The notes under the pieces: model-generated | What the model was told of the DNA's origin: nothing | The model's input: the letters and a program-made list of their open reading frames with translations, nothing else | Databases searched by the model: none | Made by a program: the position numbers and the translations under genes | Assembly: GCA_045600525.1 (NCBI GenBank) | Contig: JAZRYC010000083.1 | Coordinates: 1 to 19,028, forward strand | Direction: 5' to 3' | From: F23-D06 sp045600525 | Lineage (GTDB): Bacteria > Bacteroidota > Bacteroidia > Bacteroidales > WCHB1-69 | DNA: 19,028 nt | Shown here: positions 1 to 7,822 of the stretch, one piece after another | How positions within the stretch are numbered: the stretch's first letter is position 1 | Layout: each line of letters starts with the position of its first letter

Positions 1-56
1 AGAGCGGCGGCTTCCCAAGCCGCAGGTCGCGGGTTCGAACCCCGTCTGTCGCTCCA
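1..56 (+). tRNA. tRNA-Gly (anticodon CCC), 5' end cut by window edge
   Basis: The anticodon stem pairs bases 7-11 with 19-23 around the loop TTCCCAA, giving anticodon CCC. The T arm carries GTTCGAAC with a paired stem. The 3' strand of the acceptor stem is followed by discriminator T and an encoded CCA ending at 56. A CCC anticodon with U73 fits glycine. The 5' acceptor strand and most of the D arm lie outside the window, so the acceptor stem cannot be checked. Confidence 0.93.
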
Positions 57-67
57 ATTTAGGTGTC

Positions 68-90
68 GTGGGGGAAGGTGATTCCCCCAC
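68..90 (+). terminator. Hairpin just after the tRNA, possible terminator or 5'-UTR structure
   Basis: GTGGGGGAA (68-76) and TTCCCCCAC (82-90) form a perfect 9-bp stem with a 5-base loop, 11 bases after the tRNA CCA end. Only a short AT-rich stretch (AGATTTTATAA) follows, not a clean T-run, so termination is an inference. The hairpin covers a GTG at 68 that could otherwise be taken as the start of the next gene, which argues for the ATG at 113. Confidence 0.5.
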
Positions 91-112
91 AGATTTTATA
101 AATGCTAACGTT

Positions 113-1849
113 ATGGATAAAACAGTTCAAGAAAAGGTGAATGTATGGTTGTCGGAATCCTATGATGAGGCAACAAGAAACGAAATCCTTAAACTTCAAA
201 AGGAAAACCCCAAGGAATTGTCGGATGCCTTCTATCGTGATTTGGAATTCGGAACCGGTGGCTTGCGCGGCATCATGGGCGTGGGTACCAACCGAATGAA
301 CCGCTATACGGTGGGCTCTGCCACTCAGGGACTGGCCAATTATCTCTTAAGGAATTTCAAAAAGGAACAGGTCCGTGTGGTCATCTCCTACGACTCTCGG
401 CTTCATAGCCGCGAATTTGCACAGATTACCGCCGATGTCCTTTCCTCAAACCATATCCAAGTGTTCCTGTTTGAGGAACTGCGCCCCACACCCGTTCTTT
501 CTTTCGCCGTTCGTTATCTGAAATGCCATGCCGGCATTATGATTACGGCTTCTCATAATCCAATGGAATATAATGGATACAAGGTCTATTGGCAGGACGG
601 CGGACAACTCGTGCCACCGCATGATGTCAATGTGATCAAGGAGGTGAATAAAATATCCTCGGTGGACCAAGTGAAGTGGACGCCGGAACCTCAGTTGATT
701 CAACTGGTCGGCAAGGAGGTTGATGATGCCTACTTGGCTTTGGTAAAGGGTTTGTCGCTGCATCCTGAGGTCGCGAAAAAGGCAAAGAAACTCAAAATAG
801 TCTATACACCGTTGCATGGAACTGGTATTACGATGGTTCCAAAAGCCTTGGAAATGATGGGATTTCAAAATATTACCGTCGTTGAGGAACAAGCAGTCCC
901 CGATGGTAACTTCCCAACGGTGAAATCACCCAATCCAGAAGAGAAATCAGCCTTGGAACTTTCTTTGAAGAAGGCCGATGAAGTGGGCGCCGACCTTATA
1001 TTGGCTACAGATCCCGATGCTGACCGCGTGGGTATTGCCGTGCGTAATGAGGACGGAAAAATGCAACTTTTGAACGGAAACCAAACAGGTTCCCTACTTT
1101 TCCACTATATGCTTTCCCAGTTCCAGGAAACGGGTCGCCTTACGGGTGACCAGTTCGCCGTGAAGACGATCGTCACTACCGATCTTATCAAAAGGGTGGC
1201 CTTGGATTATAATGTGGAATGTATGGATGTGCTCACAGGCTTCAAGTACATTGCCGAGGCTATTTTGAAAAACGAAGGTAATAAGAAATTCATTGTCGGT
1301 GGTGAGGAAAGTTATGGATACCTGGTGGGCGATTTCGTGCGTGATAAGGATTCCATTTCCGCCTGCTGTATGATTGCCGAGATGGCTGCCTATTATCGCA
1401 CGAAACATTCTGTCAATCACCAACTGCTGACAGAGGTGCTCCGCGATATATATTTCCAATATGGTTTTTATAAGGAAGATCTTTTGTCTATTACGGAAAA
1501 AGGTCAGGAAGGGGTTGAGAAAATAAAGAAGATGATGGAGAATTATCGGAGTAATCCTCCAAAAACGCTTGGCGGCCAGCCGGTAGTGATGATGAAAGAC
1601 TATAAGGAGGGCCGTTCTTATGATTTTGTGAATGGCAGTAATGAACTGATTGACCTTCCCACGTCTAACGTCCTCCAATTTTTCTTGGCTGACGGCAGTA
1701 AGGTAACGGTGCGTCCTTCTGGTACGGAACCGAAAATCAAATTCTATTTCAGCGTGGTTGAATCTGTGGAGAAACGTAAGGACTATGCTGAAACTGGCAA
1801 ATTGTTGGATGAACGCATCGAGGTGCTGAAAAAGGATATCCTCGCATAG
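113..1849 (+). CDS. Phosphoglucomutase/phosphomannomutase (alpha-D-phosphohexomutase family, large form)
   Basis: This cytoplasmic enzyme should interconvert hexose 1-phosphate and hexose 6-phosphate (glucose and/or mannose). The product has 578 residues, the usual length of the large bacterial form. Visible in order: FGTGGLRG near the N-terminus; the phosphoserine loop TASHNP with Ser147; the metal-binding loop DPDADR at 300-305; the sugar-recognition loop GGEES at about 396-400; and the phosphate-binding RPSGTEP at 534-540. All catalytic motifs are intact. An in-frame GTG at 68 would add 15 residues, but it lies in a hairpin and the family pattern begins near MDKTVQEK, so ATG 113 is chosen. 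The gene follows a tRNA and lies 54 bases upstream of an acyl-CoA ligase gene on the same strand. Whether glucose or mannose phosphate is preferred cannot be read from the sequence. Confidence 0.95.
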   Translation: MDKTVQEKVNVWLSESYDEATRNEILKLQKENPKELSDAFYRDLEFGTGGLRGIMGVGTNRMNRYTVGSATQGLANYLLRNFKKEQVRVVISYDSRLHSREFAQITADVLSSNHIQVFLFEELRPTPVLSFAVRYLKCHAGIMITASHNPMEYNGYKVYWQDGGQLVPPHDVNVIKEVNKISSVDQVKWTPEPQLIQLVGKEVDDAYLALVKGLSLHPEVAKKAKKLKIVYTPLHGTGITMVPKALEMMGFQNITVVEEQAVPDGNFPTVKSPNPEEKSALELSLKKADEVGADLILATDPDADRVGIAVRNEDGKMQLLNGNQTGSLLFHYMLSQFQETGRLTGDQFAVKTIVTTDLIKRVALDYNVECMDVLTGFKYIAEAILKNEGNKKFIVGGEESYGYLVGDFVRDKDSISACCMIAEMAAYYRTKHSVNHQLLTEVLRDIYFQYGFYKEDLLSITEKGQEGVEKIKKMMENYRSNPPKTLGGQPVVMMKDYKEGRSYDFVNGSNELIDLPTSNVLQFFLADGSKVTVRPSGTEPKIKFYFSVVESVEKRKDYAETGKLLDERIEVLKKDILA

Positions 1850-1903
1850 GTTTCGTTCACATTATTGGATAATTAGTAACAATATTTATAATAGATTAAC
1901 AAT

Positions 1904-3964
1904 ATGATCAATCCAAAACTTATTAATCCTAAGAGCATCGTGATCTGCGGTGCTTCCACCGATGAACACAAGCCTGGTGGTAAACTGCTTGTCAATTTGT
2001 TGAACAGTAACTTTAAAGGTGACATCTACTTGGTAAATCCGAAGGAAGATGAAATCCGTGGCATTAAGTGCTATCACACGGTTGAGGACCTTCCGCAGGT
2101 AGATTGTGCCATTATGGCTATTGCTGCCAAATTCTGTCCGCATACCGTGGATGTGTTGGCACATCAAAAGGGTACGGGTGGCTTTATCATTGTATCCGCT
2201 GGATTTAGCGAGGAAAATGCCGAAGGTGCCAAGTTGGAAAAGGAAATCGTGGATCATATCAACAGTGTGGGTGGATCCCTTATCGGTCCGAACTGTACGG
2301 GTTTCTTGAATACCAACTACTGTGGTGCTTTTGATGCTCCTATTCCAACGTTGGATCCGAAGGGCGTTGAATTCATCACGGGCTCTGGCGCTACGGCCGT
2401 ATTTATTAAAGAGTACGGTATGACGAACGGACTTACCTTCAGTAGCGTTTGGGCTGTGGGGAATTCCGCACAAATGGGTATTGAGGATGTGCTTGAACAT
2501 TTGGACACTACCTTTGATCCGGAAAAGAGTTCTCGCATCATTATGCTTTACATGGAAAAGGTTTCCAATCCGCAGAAGTTGCTCAAACATTCCCGCTCCT
2601 TGATTGGCAAGGGATGCCATATCGCCGCCATCAAGTCTGGTAGCTCCGCTGCCGGTAGTCGTGCCGCATCGTCTCATACGGGTGCATTGGCCACTTCCGA
2701 CGAAGCTGTGGAAGCTCTTTTTAGAAAGGCTGGTATTGTTCGTTGCCACAATCGTGAGGAACTCACTACGGTTTGCGGGATATTTACTTATCCTGAAATA
2801 AAGGGCAGAAATATTGCCGTTATCACTCATGCCGGCGGTCCTGCCGTCATGCTGACCGATGTTCTTTCCAATAATGGTCTGGATGTGCCTCATTTGGAAG
2901 GTCCTGCTGCCGATGCGCTGCTTGGCAAGCTCTTTGCCGGCTCATCTGTCGGTAACCCGATTGATTTCCTTGCAACAGGTACGGCAGAACAACTCGGCCA
3001 TATCATCGATGCTTGTGAGAACGACTTTGAAAATATCGATGCCATGTGCGTTATCTTCGGTTCTCCCGGATTGTTCGCCAACTGGGAAGTCTATGAGGTG
3101 CTTGATCAGAAGATGAAGACCTGCAAGAAACCGATTTTCCCGATTCTTCCTTCCATTATCAATGTCAAGGACGAAATTCAGGATTTTATTACCAACAAGC
3201 ATAGAGTCAATTTCCCCGAAGAGTGTGTGTTTGGAAACGCGTTGGCTAAGATTGTCAATACGCCGAAACCACAACCGGAGAATGTGGAACTGCCTGCAGT
3301 GGATACCGCTCGCATTCGCAAAGTCATTGACAGCTGCGAAAGCGGCTATGTGGGACCAGATGCTATTACCGAGCTTTTGGATGCTGCCGGTATCTCACAA
3401 AAGCAAATCCGCGTGGTGGATCAAAAGCAACAGGCTTTGGATTTTGCCAACGAAGTGGGTTACCCATTGGTAATGAAAGTGGTCGGACCTCTGCATAAAT
3501 CCGATGTGGGTGGTGTGACCTTGAATGTTAGAAACATTGAAACCGTATCTAGCGAATTTGATCGTTTGATGGCTATCAAGGATACCTATGCCGTGGAAAT
3601 GTATCCGATGTTGGATGGTACGGAGGTGTATATCGGAGCAATACGTGATGAGAAATTCGGCCATCAGATATTCTATGGTTTGGGCGGTATCTTTATTGAA
3701 GTCTTGAAAGATGTTCGCTCTGCTATCGCTCCAATTACGAAGGATGAAGCTAAGGAATCTTTGAAGAAACTCCGCGGCTATAAGATTCTGCAAGGTGTTC
3801 GCGGTCAGCAGGCTGTGAATGAGGATATCTATGCAGAACAGGTGGCACGCGTTTCTGCCTTGGTGCAGGCTGCTCCCGAGATTGTGGAAATGGATATCAA
3901 TCCGCTGTTGGGAACGCCTAAGGCTGTGGTGGCAGTGGATGCTCGTATTAAGATTCAGAAATAA
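1904..3964 (+). CDS. Acetate/acyl--CoA ligase (ADP-forming), fused alpha-beta subunits
   Basis: The 686-residue product belongs to the NDP-forming acyl-CoA synthetase superfamily: acyl-CoA + ADP + Pi gives acid + ATP + CoA, so it can make ATP from fermentation intermediates. The order is an N-terminal CoA-binding Rossmann domain (IVICGASTDEHKPGGK near residue 12; GPNCTGFLN), succinyl-CoA-ligase-like domains with the active-site histidine in SSHTGALA (His258), and a C-terminal ATP-grasp domain from about 465 (GYPLVMKV, HKSDVGGV). The alpha and beta parts, separate genes in some archaea, are one chain here. There is no good Shine-Dalgarno before ATG 1904; the leader is AT-rich. It may be co-transcribed with the mutase and ends 18 bases before a strong terminator. 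Acetate is the default substrate, but branched-chain, aryl or propionyl substrates are possible. Confidence 0.92.
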   Translation: MINPKLINPKSIVICGASTDEHKPGGKLLVNLLNSNFKGDIYLVNPKEDEIRGIKCYHTVEDLPQVDCAIMAIAAKFCPHTVDVLAHQKGTGGFIIVSAGFSEENAEGAKLEKEIVDHINSVGGSLIGPNCTGFLNTNYCGAFDAPIPTLDPKGVEFITGSGATAVFIKEYGMTNGLTFSSVWAVGNSAQMGIEDVLEHLDTTFDPEKSSRIIMLYMEKVSNPQKLLKHSRSLIGKGCHIAAIKSGSSAAGSRAASSHTGALATSDEAVEALFRKAGIVRCHNREELTTVCGIFTYPEIKGRNIAVITHAGGPAVMLTDVLSNNGLDVPHLEGPAADALLGKLFAGSSVGNPIDFLATGTAEQLGHIIDACENDFENIDAMCVIFGSPGLFANWEVYEVLDQKMKTCKKPIFPILPSIINVKDEIQDFITNKHRVNFPEECVFGNALAKIVNTPKPQPENVELPAVDTARIRKVIDSCESGYVGPDAITELLDAAGISQKQIRVVDQKQQALDFANEVGYPLVMKVVGPLHKSDVGGVTLNVRNIETVSSEFDRLMAIKDTYAVEMYPMLDGTEVYIGAIRDEKFGHQIFYGLGGIFIEVLKDVRSAIAPITKDEAKESLKKLRGYKILQGVRGQQAVNEDIYAEQVARVSALVQAAPEIVEMDINPLLGTPKAVVAVDARIKIQK

Positions 3965-3982
3965 TCCGTTTTTTAGATAATG

Positions 3983-4012
3983 AAAAAGGGTGCGTTTAAC
4001 GCACCCTTTTTT
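3983..4012. terminator. Bidirectional rho-independent terminator
   Basis: AAAAAGGGTGCG (3983-3994) pairs with CGCACCCTTTTT (4000-4011) around a 5-base loop. The A-tract on one arm and T-tract on the other make it work on both strands. It lies between the convergent ends of the acyl-CoA ligase gene and the M28 peptidase gene. Confidence 0.9.
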
Positions 4013-4050
4013 GTAGGTAACCCATTAAGAAGAGCCCATATCTAGGTGGC

Positions 4051-5364
4051 TTATCGGATTCTTTCCAGTCCGTGAATAAGCAGAGACACGATATCCTGGT
4101 AGGCGGAAAGGCTCAGGTTCTCGTTTGTGTCGTCGGGTTGGTGGTACCTACCTGTACGGCCGCCCATCGTATAGACAAACACTGCCGGCATACCCTTGAG
4201 AATGAACGGCGCATGGTCGCTGATGTTGGCATTGGTACGCGGTCGGACCTCTTTCACAGCCTGGCTTTTCTGATTGATATCTACTAATGTCTGGAAAAAA
4301 TCCTTTGTGTTTTCACCATCGGAATTAACGACCGTGAAGCCGTCGTCTCCACCACCCATCAAATCGATATTCAGCATCATCTTGACTTTGGAAAAGTCAA
4401 AAAGCGAATCTTTTACGAAGCGCAGTGAACCCAGCAAACCGGCTTCTTCTCCGCTGAAGAGCGTAAAAACCGTGGTGTATCTCAAAGGATGTGCTTTAAA
4501 ATAGTGTGCCATATCCAAAACGGCGGCGGTGCCGGAAGCGTTGTCGTGAGCTCCGGCAAACAGAACGTCGTCACCCATTTGCCCCAAGTGATCATAATGG
4601 CCGCCGATGACTATGAGACTGTCTGGGGCCTCCGTGCCGGGAATCAGCGCACACACATTCTGGGTGCGGTGATAGGAAAGGGTATTCGTGCACAAAAGCT
4701 TGATTTTTTTTGCGTGGTCCATGAGGTCGGCCTTCACATAGCAAAGTACGTAGTCGCAATAATCATGGGCAAAGCTGAATGACCAAACGGGAATGTCTTT
4801 CACTCCGATTAAAAATCCTTGGAAGGGAATCTTTCCATTGTATAGGTATAATGTATGTAGAAATTGATTCAGCGTTTTGCTCAGTTCCTTGTCCGACAGT
4901 TGGTTCATATCTACATAAAGGAGACTGTTTTTCCAATCCTTCTTGTGCTTGAGGCAGAATTGGGTAAGGTGTTCGGTGTTTAGGAGTGTTTCAGGCGTAA
5001 TAGGCAGAATGCGGAACGTTTGGTTGGCGGATTTTGTGTAGGGAGCCAAGGCAAACTGCTTCCAATCTGTTAGATCCTTGCCGTCCAGTGTGGCAGCGAC
5101 AGGACCTTCCATCGCAAAAACGTTGAACCCGTATGGATGGTAGTAATTGTCGTAGGCGAAGGGCTGGATGTCCATGTCTTGGAACTGTTTCCGCAAATAG
5201 TCGGCGGCTATGGAATCCCCATTGTAGGCGTATCCGCGGCCGTGCATGTCGGGAGCGGACAATGCGGCAATGTGTTTTCTGGCAAGGACACTGTCTTGCG
5301 CATAGCTTACTAGGATGGCTAAAAGGAACCATCCCAGCAGGATCAATCTTTTTTTCTTTACCAT
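4051..5364 (-). CDS. Secreted M28-family zinc aminopeptidase
   Basis: The 437-residue product starts with a signal peptide (MVKKKR, then a hydrophobic run to about residue 20, YAQ before the mature part), so it should act in the periplasm or outside the cell. The di-zinc M28 set is complete: His256 in GGHYDH, Asp274 in AHDNASG, Glu306/Glu307 in SGEEAG, Asp334 in NIDLMG, and His408 in RYHQPDDT, with conserved SDHAPF at 382-387. The family removes N-terminal residues from peptides. A longer frame opens at 5625 but runs through the upstream kinase gene and would bury the signal peptide; ATG 5364 lies one base beyond the kinase stop codon, so the two are probably translationally coupled. Pairing a secreted peptidase with a sugar kinase beside an alpha-mannosidase suggests glycoprotein use (inference). 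The Bacteroidetes glutaminyl-cyclase relatives of M28 are a less likely alternative. Confidence 0.92.
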   Translation of the reverse strand: MVKKKRLILLGWFLLAILVSYAQDSVLARKHIAALSAPDMHGRGYAYNGDSIAADYLRKQFQDMDIQPFAYDNYYHPYGFNVFAMEGPVAATLDGKDLTDWKQFALAPYTKSANQTFRILPITPETLLNTEHLTQFCLKHKKDWKNSLLYVDMNQLSDKELSKTLNQFLHTLYLYNGKIPFQGFLIGVKDIPVWSFSFAHDYCDYVLCYVKADLMDHAKKIKLLCTNTLSYHRTQNVCALIPGTEAPDSLIVIGGHYDHLGQMGDDVLFAGAHDNASGTAAVLDMAHYFKAHPLRYTTVFTLFSGEEAGLLGSLRFVKDSLFDFSKVKMMLNIDLMGGGDDGFTVVNSDGENTKDFFQTLVDINQKSQAVKEVRPRTNANISDHAPFILKGMPAVFVYTMGGRTGRYHQPDDTNENLSLSAYQDIVSLLIHGLERIR

Positions 5365-5365
5365 C

Positions 5366-6466
5366 TTATTGGAGATTGTGTAGTGCGTAGCAATAGGCAC
5401 CGATGGTCGTGGCCTGACTGGTTCCAATATGTGAAATGGCGATACCCAATCGTTTTTGTGTGTCACACAAAATGGTCTCGTTGGTGCCGTAAAGCTTGAT
5501 TTCCCGTTGTTCGCCTTTTGCGAAGGCTTGGAATTCGGCTTCGTCTTCGAGGTTATACACGTAGGAGGGTACTCGGGAAAGCGTGTCTCCAGAGCGTGTG
5601 TGCATTTGGGCTCTGAGTTCGGCAAGCAGGGCGGGCATGAAATATTTCTGTGACTTGGAGAGACCGCCGCCGAGAACGATGATGCCGTCTAATATGCAGA
5701 CTGCTTGAGCAATGGTATAACCAGCCACCTCGCCAAAGCGGGCGAAGGCCTTTTGGGCTGCCAGTTGGTCTCCGTCTTTCGCGCCTTCGGCAATAAGGAA
5801 AATGTCTAAGGAGTCCGTATAGGTGTCCTTTTGAGGATCATTGGCCAGCATTCGGTAGTTATGTAGCACAGCTCGTTGGGAAACACCTTCTTCCGCTATC
5901 AGTTCAGGCTCCAGTTTGTTGGGTGTGCAGTATATTTCGGAACAGCAGTTGTCACCCATGAACATAGTCTCATGGGATGTGATGCCGATGCCGAAACCTG
6001 TGCCCAGGATGAAGCCGATGAGGTTGTGGTATTGTTTTACGCTGCCCGCCGATGTCAGTTTGTCGTTTACTTCAGGAAGAAGGCCGGCAAGGGCTTCCCC
6101 ATAGGTAAAAAGGTCCGCATCGTTGTTGATGAATACGGGGAGATTGAATTTTCGCTGCAAAAATGGACCTAGCGCCACGCCCCCTTCAAAGGCGGGAAAG
6201 TTCGTCAGTCGGCTGGGGAAAATGCCGTTGGGATAGTCTGCCGGACCGGGAAAGGCGAAGCTGATGGCCACTGGTTTCTCCGGAAGTTTTTCCATAACCT
6301 CTTCAAAACCGCGGACGAGGTTCCCGAGACAGCGATCAAGATGCTGTGCTTCGGAAGGATATTCGATGGTTTCCACAATGGATTGGTTCCCTCTAAGGGC
6401 ATTGAAGCGGAAGTGGGTCCCGCCAGCGTCTAAAGTGACGACAATACGTTGGTCATTCTCATACAT
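5366..6466 (-). CDS. ROK-family sugar kinase (hexokinase type)
   Basis: ROK kinases phosphorylate free hexoses with ATP in the cytoplasm. In the 366-residue form one sees the phosphate-binding motif TLDAGGTHFR (11-20), the catalytic aspartate in FINNDADLF (Asp116), the second glycine loop GTGFGIG (155-161), and the adenosine motif IVLGGGLS (263-270). There is no N-terminal helix-turn-helix, so it is a kinase rather than an NagC/XylR-type repressor. The usual ROK zinc motif (CxCGxxGC) is not recognisable; only NCCSEIYC at 173-180 remains in that region. At 366 residues it is longer than the usual ~300-320. ATG 6466 is preferred over the in-frame ATG 6493 because a -7 promoter box lies between them. 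Next to an alpha-mannosidase and a sugar transporter, mannose (possibly glucose) is the likely substrate, by context only. Confidence 0.88.
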   Translation of the reverse strand: MYENDQRIVVTLDAGGTHFRFNALRGNQSIVETIEYPSEAQHLDRCLGNLVRGFEEVMEKLPEKPVAISFAFPGPADYPNGIFPSRLTNFPAFEGGVALGPFLQRKFNLPVFINNDADLFTYGEALAGLLPEVNDKLTSAGSVKQYHNLIGFILGTGFGIGITSHETMFMGDNCCSEIYCTPNKLEPELIAEEGVSQRAVLHNYRMLANDPQKDTYTDSLDIFLIAEGAKDGDQLAAQKAFARFGEVAGYTIAQAVCILDGIIVLGGGLSKSQKYFMPALLAELRAQMHTRSGDTLSRVPSYVYNLEDEAEFQAFAKGEQREIKLYGTNETILCDTQKRLGIAISHIGTSQATTIGAYCYALHNLQ

Positions 6467-6482
6467 AACAGAAAAATTTCGG

Positions 6483-6490
6483 CAAAAATA
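6483..6490 (-). promoter_or_regulatory. Bacteroidetes -7 promoter box for the kinase-peptidase operon
   Basis: On the minus strand this reads TATTTTTG, a perfect match to the Bacteroidetes TAnnTTTG -7 element, 16 bases upstream of ATG 6466. It implies a very short leader. No convincing -33 TTTG was found at the expected 19-21 base spacing. Confidence 0.5.
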
Positions 6491-6549
6491 CATATTATTT
6501 CCAATCTTAAGGTCAGCTTCTGAAGTGAGTATGTCCTTTTGAAAAGGTC

Positions 6550-6579
6550 TTGCAGATATTCATCCTTTTTGTATTTTTG
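6550..6579 (+). promoter_or_regulatory. Bacteroidetes-type promoter for the transporter-mannosidase operon
   Basis: TATTTTTG at 6572-6579 is a perfect TAnnTTTG -7 box, with a TTG at 6550-6552 placed 19 bases upstream as a partial -33 element. Transcription should begin near 6586, leaving a leader of about 28 bases before ATG 6614. It is back-to-back with the kinase promoter, so one regulator could act on both. Confidence 0.6.
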
Positions 6580-6613
6580 CACTTCTTGAAAAATATCAAA
6601 AACATATATTATT

Positions 6614-7813
6614 ATGAAAAGAACATTATCCCTTGTATCCGTATTCTTTGTTTTCTTGGCTATGGGTTTCGGCGATGCCGCCGGCCAATTGGTCTCTGTT
6701 GTTGAAAAAGCATTCAGCATTTCGCCGTTTATGGCCTCATTCGTATCCTTTGCGGGCATGATTATGTTCGGCGTGCTATCCGTTCCCACGGGTGTGTGGC
6801 AATCCAAGATCGGCAAAAAGAAGATGTTGGTTATCGGTATGATACTGTTCCTCATCGGTGCCATCCTGCCCATTATGGCCTTCAACTTTCCCATTATCCT
6901 ATTGGCCATCTTATTGATGGGTGCCGGTGCCACCATTCTGCAAGTGTCCGGCAATCCGATGATGCGCGACGTCTGCCCCGAGGGCCAATACTCCAGTATG
7001 CTCTCGTTTGCCCAATCTGTGAAGGCCATCGGCACTCTGTCTACCTCTCTCATTATCGTGCTCATCGGCACAGCCCTGATGAAATACGGCTGGTTCTCCT
7101 TCACTCCCGAAGGCTCTACAGAGCCCGTCAATATGGGATTCCGCATCCTCTTCCCGATTTTCGCCGGTGTGTTACTGCTTACCCTGATTATGGTTTTGGC
7201 ATTCGTGCCGAATAAAAACGAGGGGAACGAAGAAAAACCCACGACTTTGGGCAACTGTCTGAAAGCCCTCGGCAACCCCTACATCCTGATGATGTTTTTC
7301 GGCATCTTCTTCTATTGCGGTGCTGAAGCTTCTATGTTTAACCGTATTCCCTCTGTTCTAATGGAAGGCAATCCCGCCATCACTGCAGCTTGGGGCAACA
7401 TCGTGCTCATCATCGCCCTTTTCGTCGGACGTTTCCTTGGCGGTGTTTGTCTGCGCTATATCAAGCCCAACACGTTCCTGTTGATTACGATTTTGGTGTC
7501 CCTGCTCGGCAACATCCTGTTGTTTATGCCGTACAATGCCTGCACTACCTGGCTGAGCTTCATCCTCATCGGCATCGGTTTCGCCAACATCTTCCCGTTG
7601 ATTTTCTCCATCTGCGTGGATAAGATGCCCGAAAAGACCAACGAGATTTCCGGTCTGATGACTACCGCCATCGTGGGCGCCGCCTTCGTGCCCGTTATCA
7701 CCGGTGCTGCCGCCAATGCCAACCCAAAATACGCCTTCATCGTGACTATCGTCTGCCTCCTTTACGTTGGCTTTGTATGGCTCAAAAATAGAACAAATAC
7801 TGTTAACGAATAA
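6614..7813 (+). CDS. Sugar MFS transporter (fucose/glucose-galactose:H+ symporter type)
   Basis: The 399-residue, strongly hydrophobic protein has about twelve membrane segments and no cleavable signal, as expected for an inner-membrane major facilitator. Seen: a first helix ending in GFGDAAGQL, the loop 2-3 motif with SKIGKKK, a fourth segment with GAGATILQVSGNP, and a charged central loop (NKNEGNEEKPTT) near residue 200 separating two six-helix halves. The asparagine-proline in the QVSGNP segment and overall layout resemble FucP/GluP-type sugar:proton symporters. It starts an operon with the GH92 mannosidase (9-base gap) and diverges from the ROK kinase, so import of free mannose or a close hexose is the natural reading. 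The substrate is inferred from neighbours. Confidence 0.87.
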   Translation: MKRTLSLVSVFFVFLAMGFGDAAGQLVSVVEKAFSISPFMASFVSFAGMIMFGVLSVPTGVWQSKIGKKKMLVIGMILFLIGAILPIMAFNFPIILLAILLMGAGATILQVSGNPMMRDVCPEGQYSSMLSFAQSVKAIGTLSTSLIIVLIGTALMKYGWFSFTPEGSTEPVNMGFRILFPIFAGVLLLTLIMVLAFVPNKNEGNEEKPTTLGNCLKALGNPYILMMFFGIFFYCGAEASMFNRIPSVLMEGNPAITAAWGNIVLIIALFVGRFLGGVCLRYIKPNTFLLITILVSLLGNILLFMPYNACTTWLSFILIGIGFANIFPLIFSICVDKMPEKTNEISGLMTTAIVGAAFVPVITGAAANANPKYAFIVTIVCLLYVGFVWLKNRTNTVNE

Positions 7814-7822
7814 CGTTTTCCA

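Noticed and set aside
68..112. GTG start giving the phosphohexomutase 15 extra residues
   Set aside because: The GTG lies in the 5' arm of a 9-bp hairpin and the added residues do not resemble the family; ATG 113 fits.
1886..2893. 335-codon open frame antisense to the acyl-CoA ligase
   Set aside because: It is fully covered by a strongly supported gene, and its translation shows no domain or coherent hydrophobic pattern.
5365..5625. N-terminal extension of the M28 peptidase by 87 residues
   Set aside because: It overlaps the ROK kinase gene in another frame and would hide the clear signal peptide at ATG 5364.
6467..6493. ATG 6493 as kinase start
   Set aside because: A perfect -7 box lies downstream of it, and the extra nine residues precede a normal ROK start.
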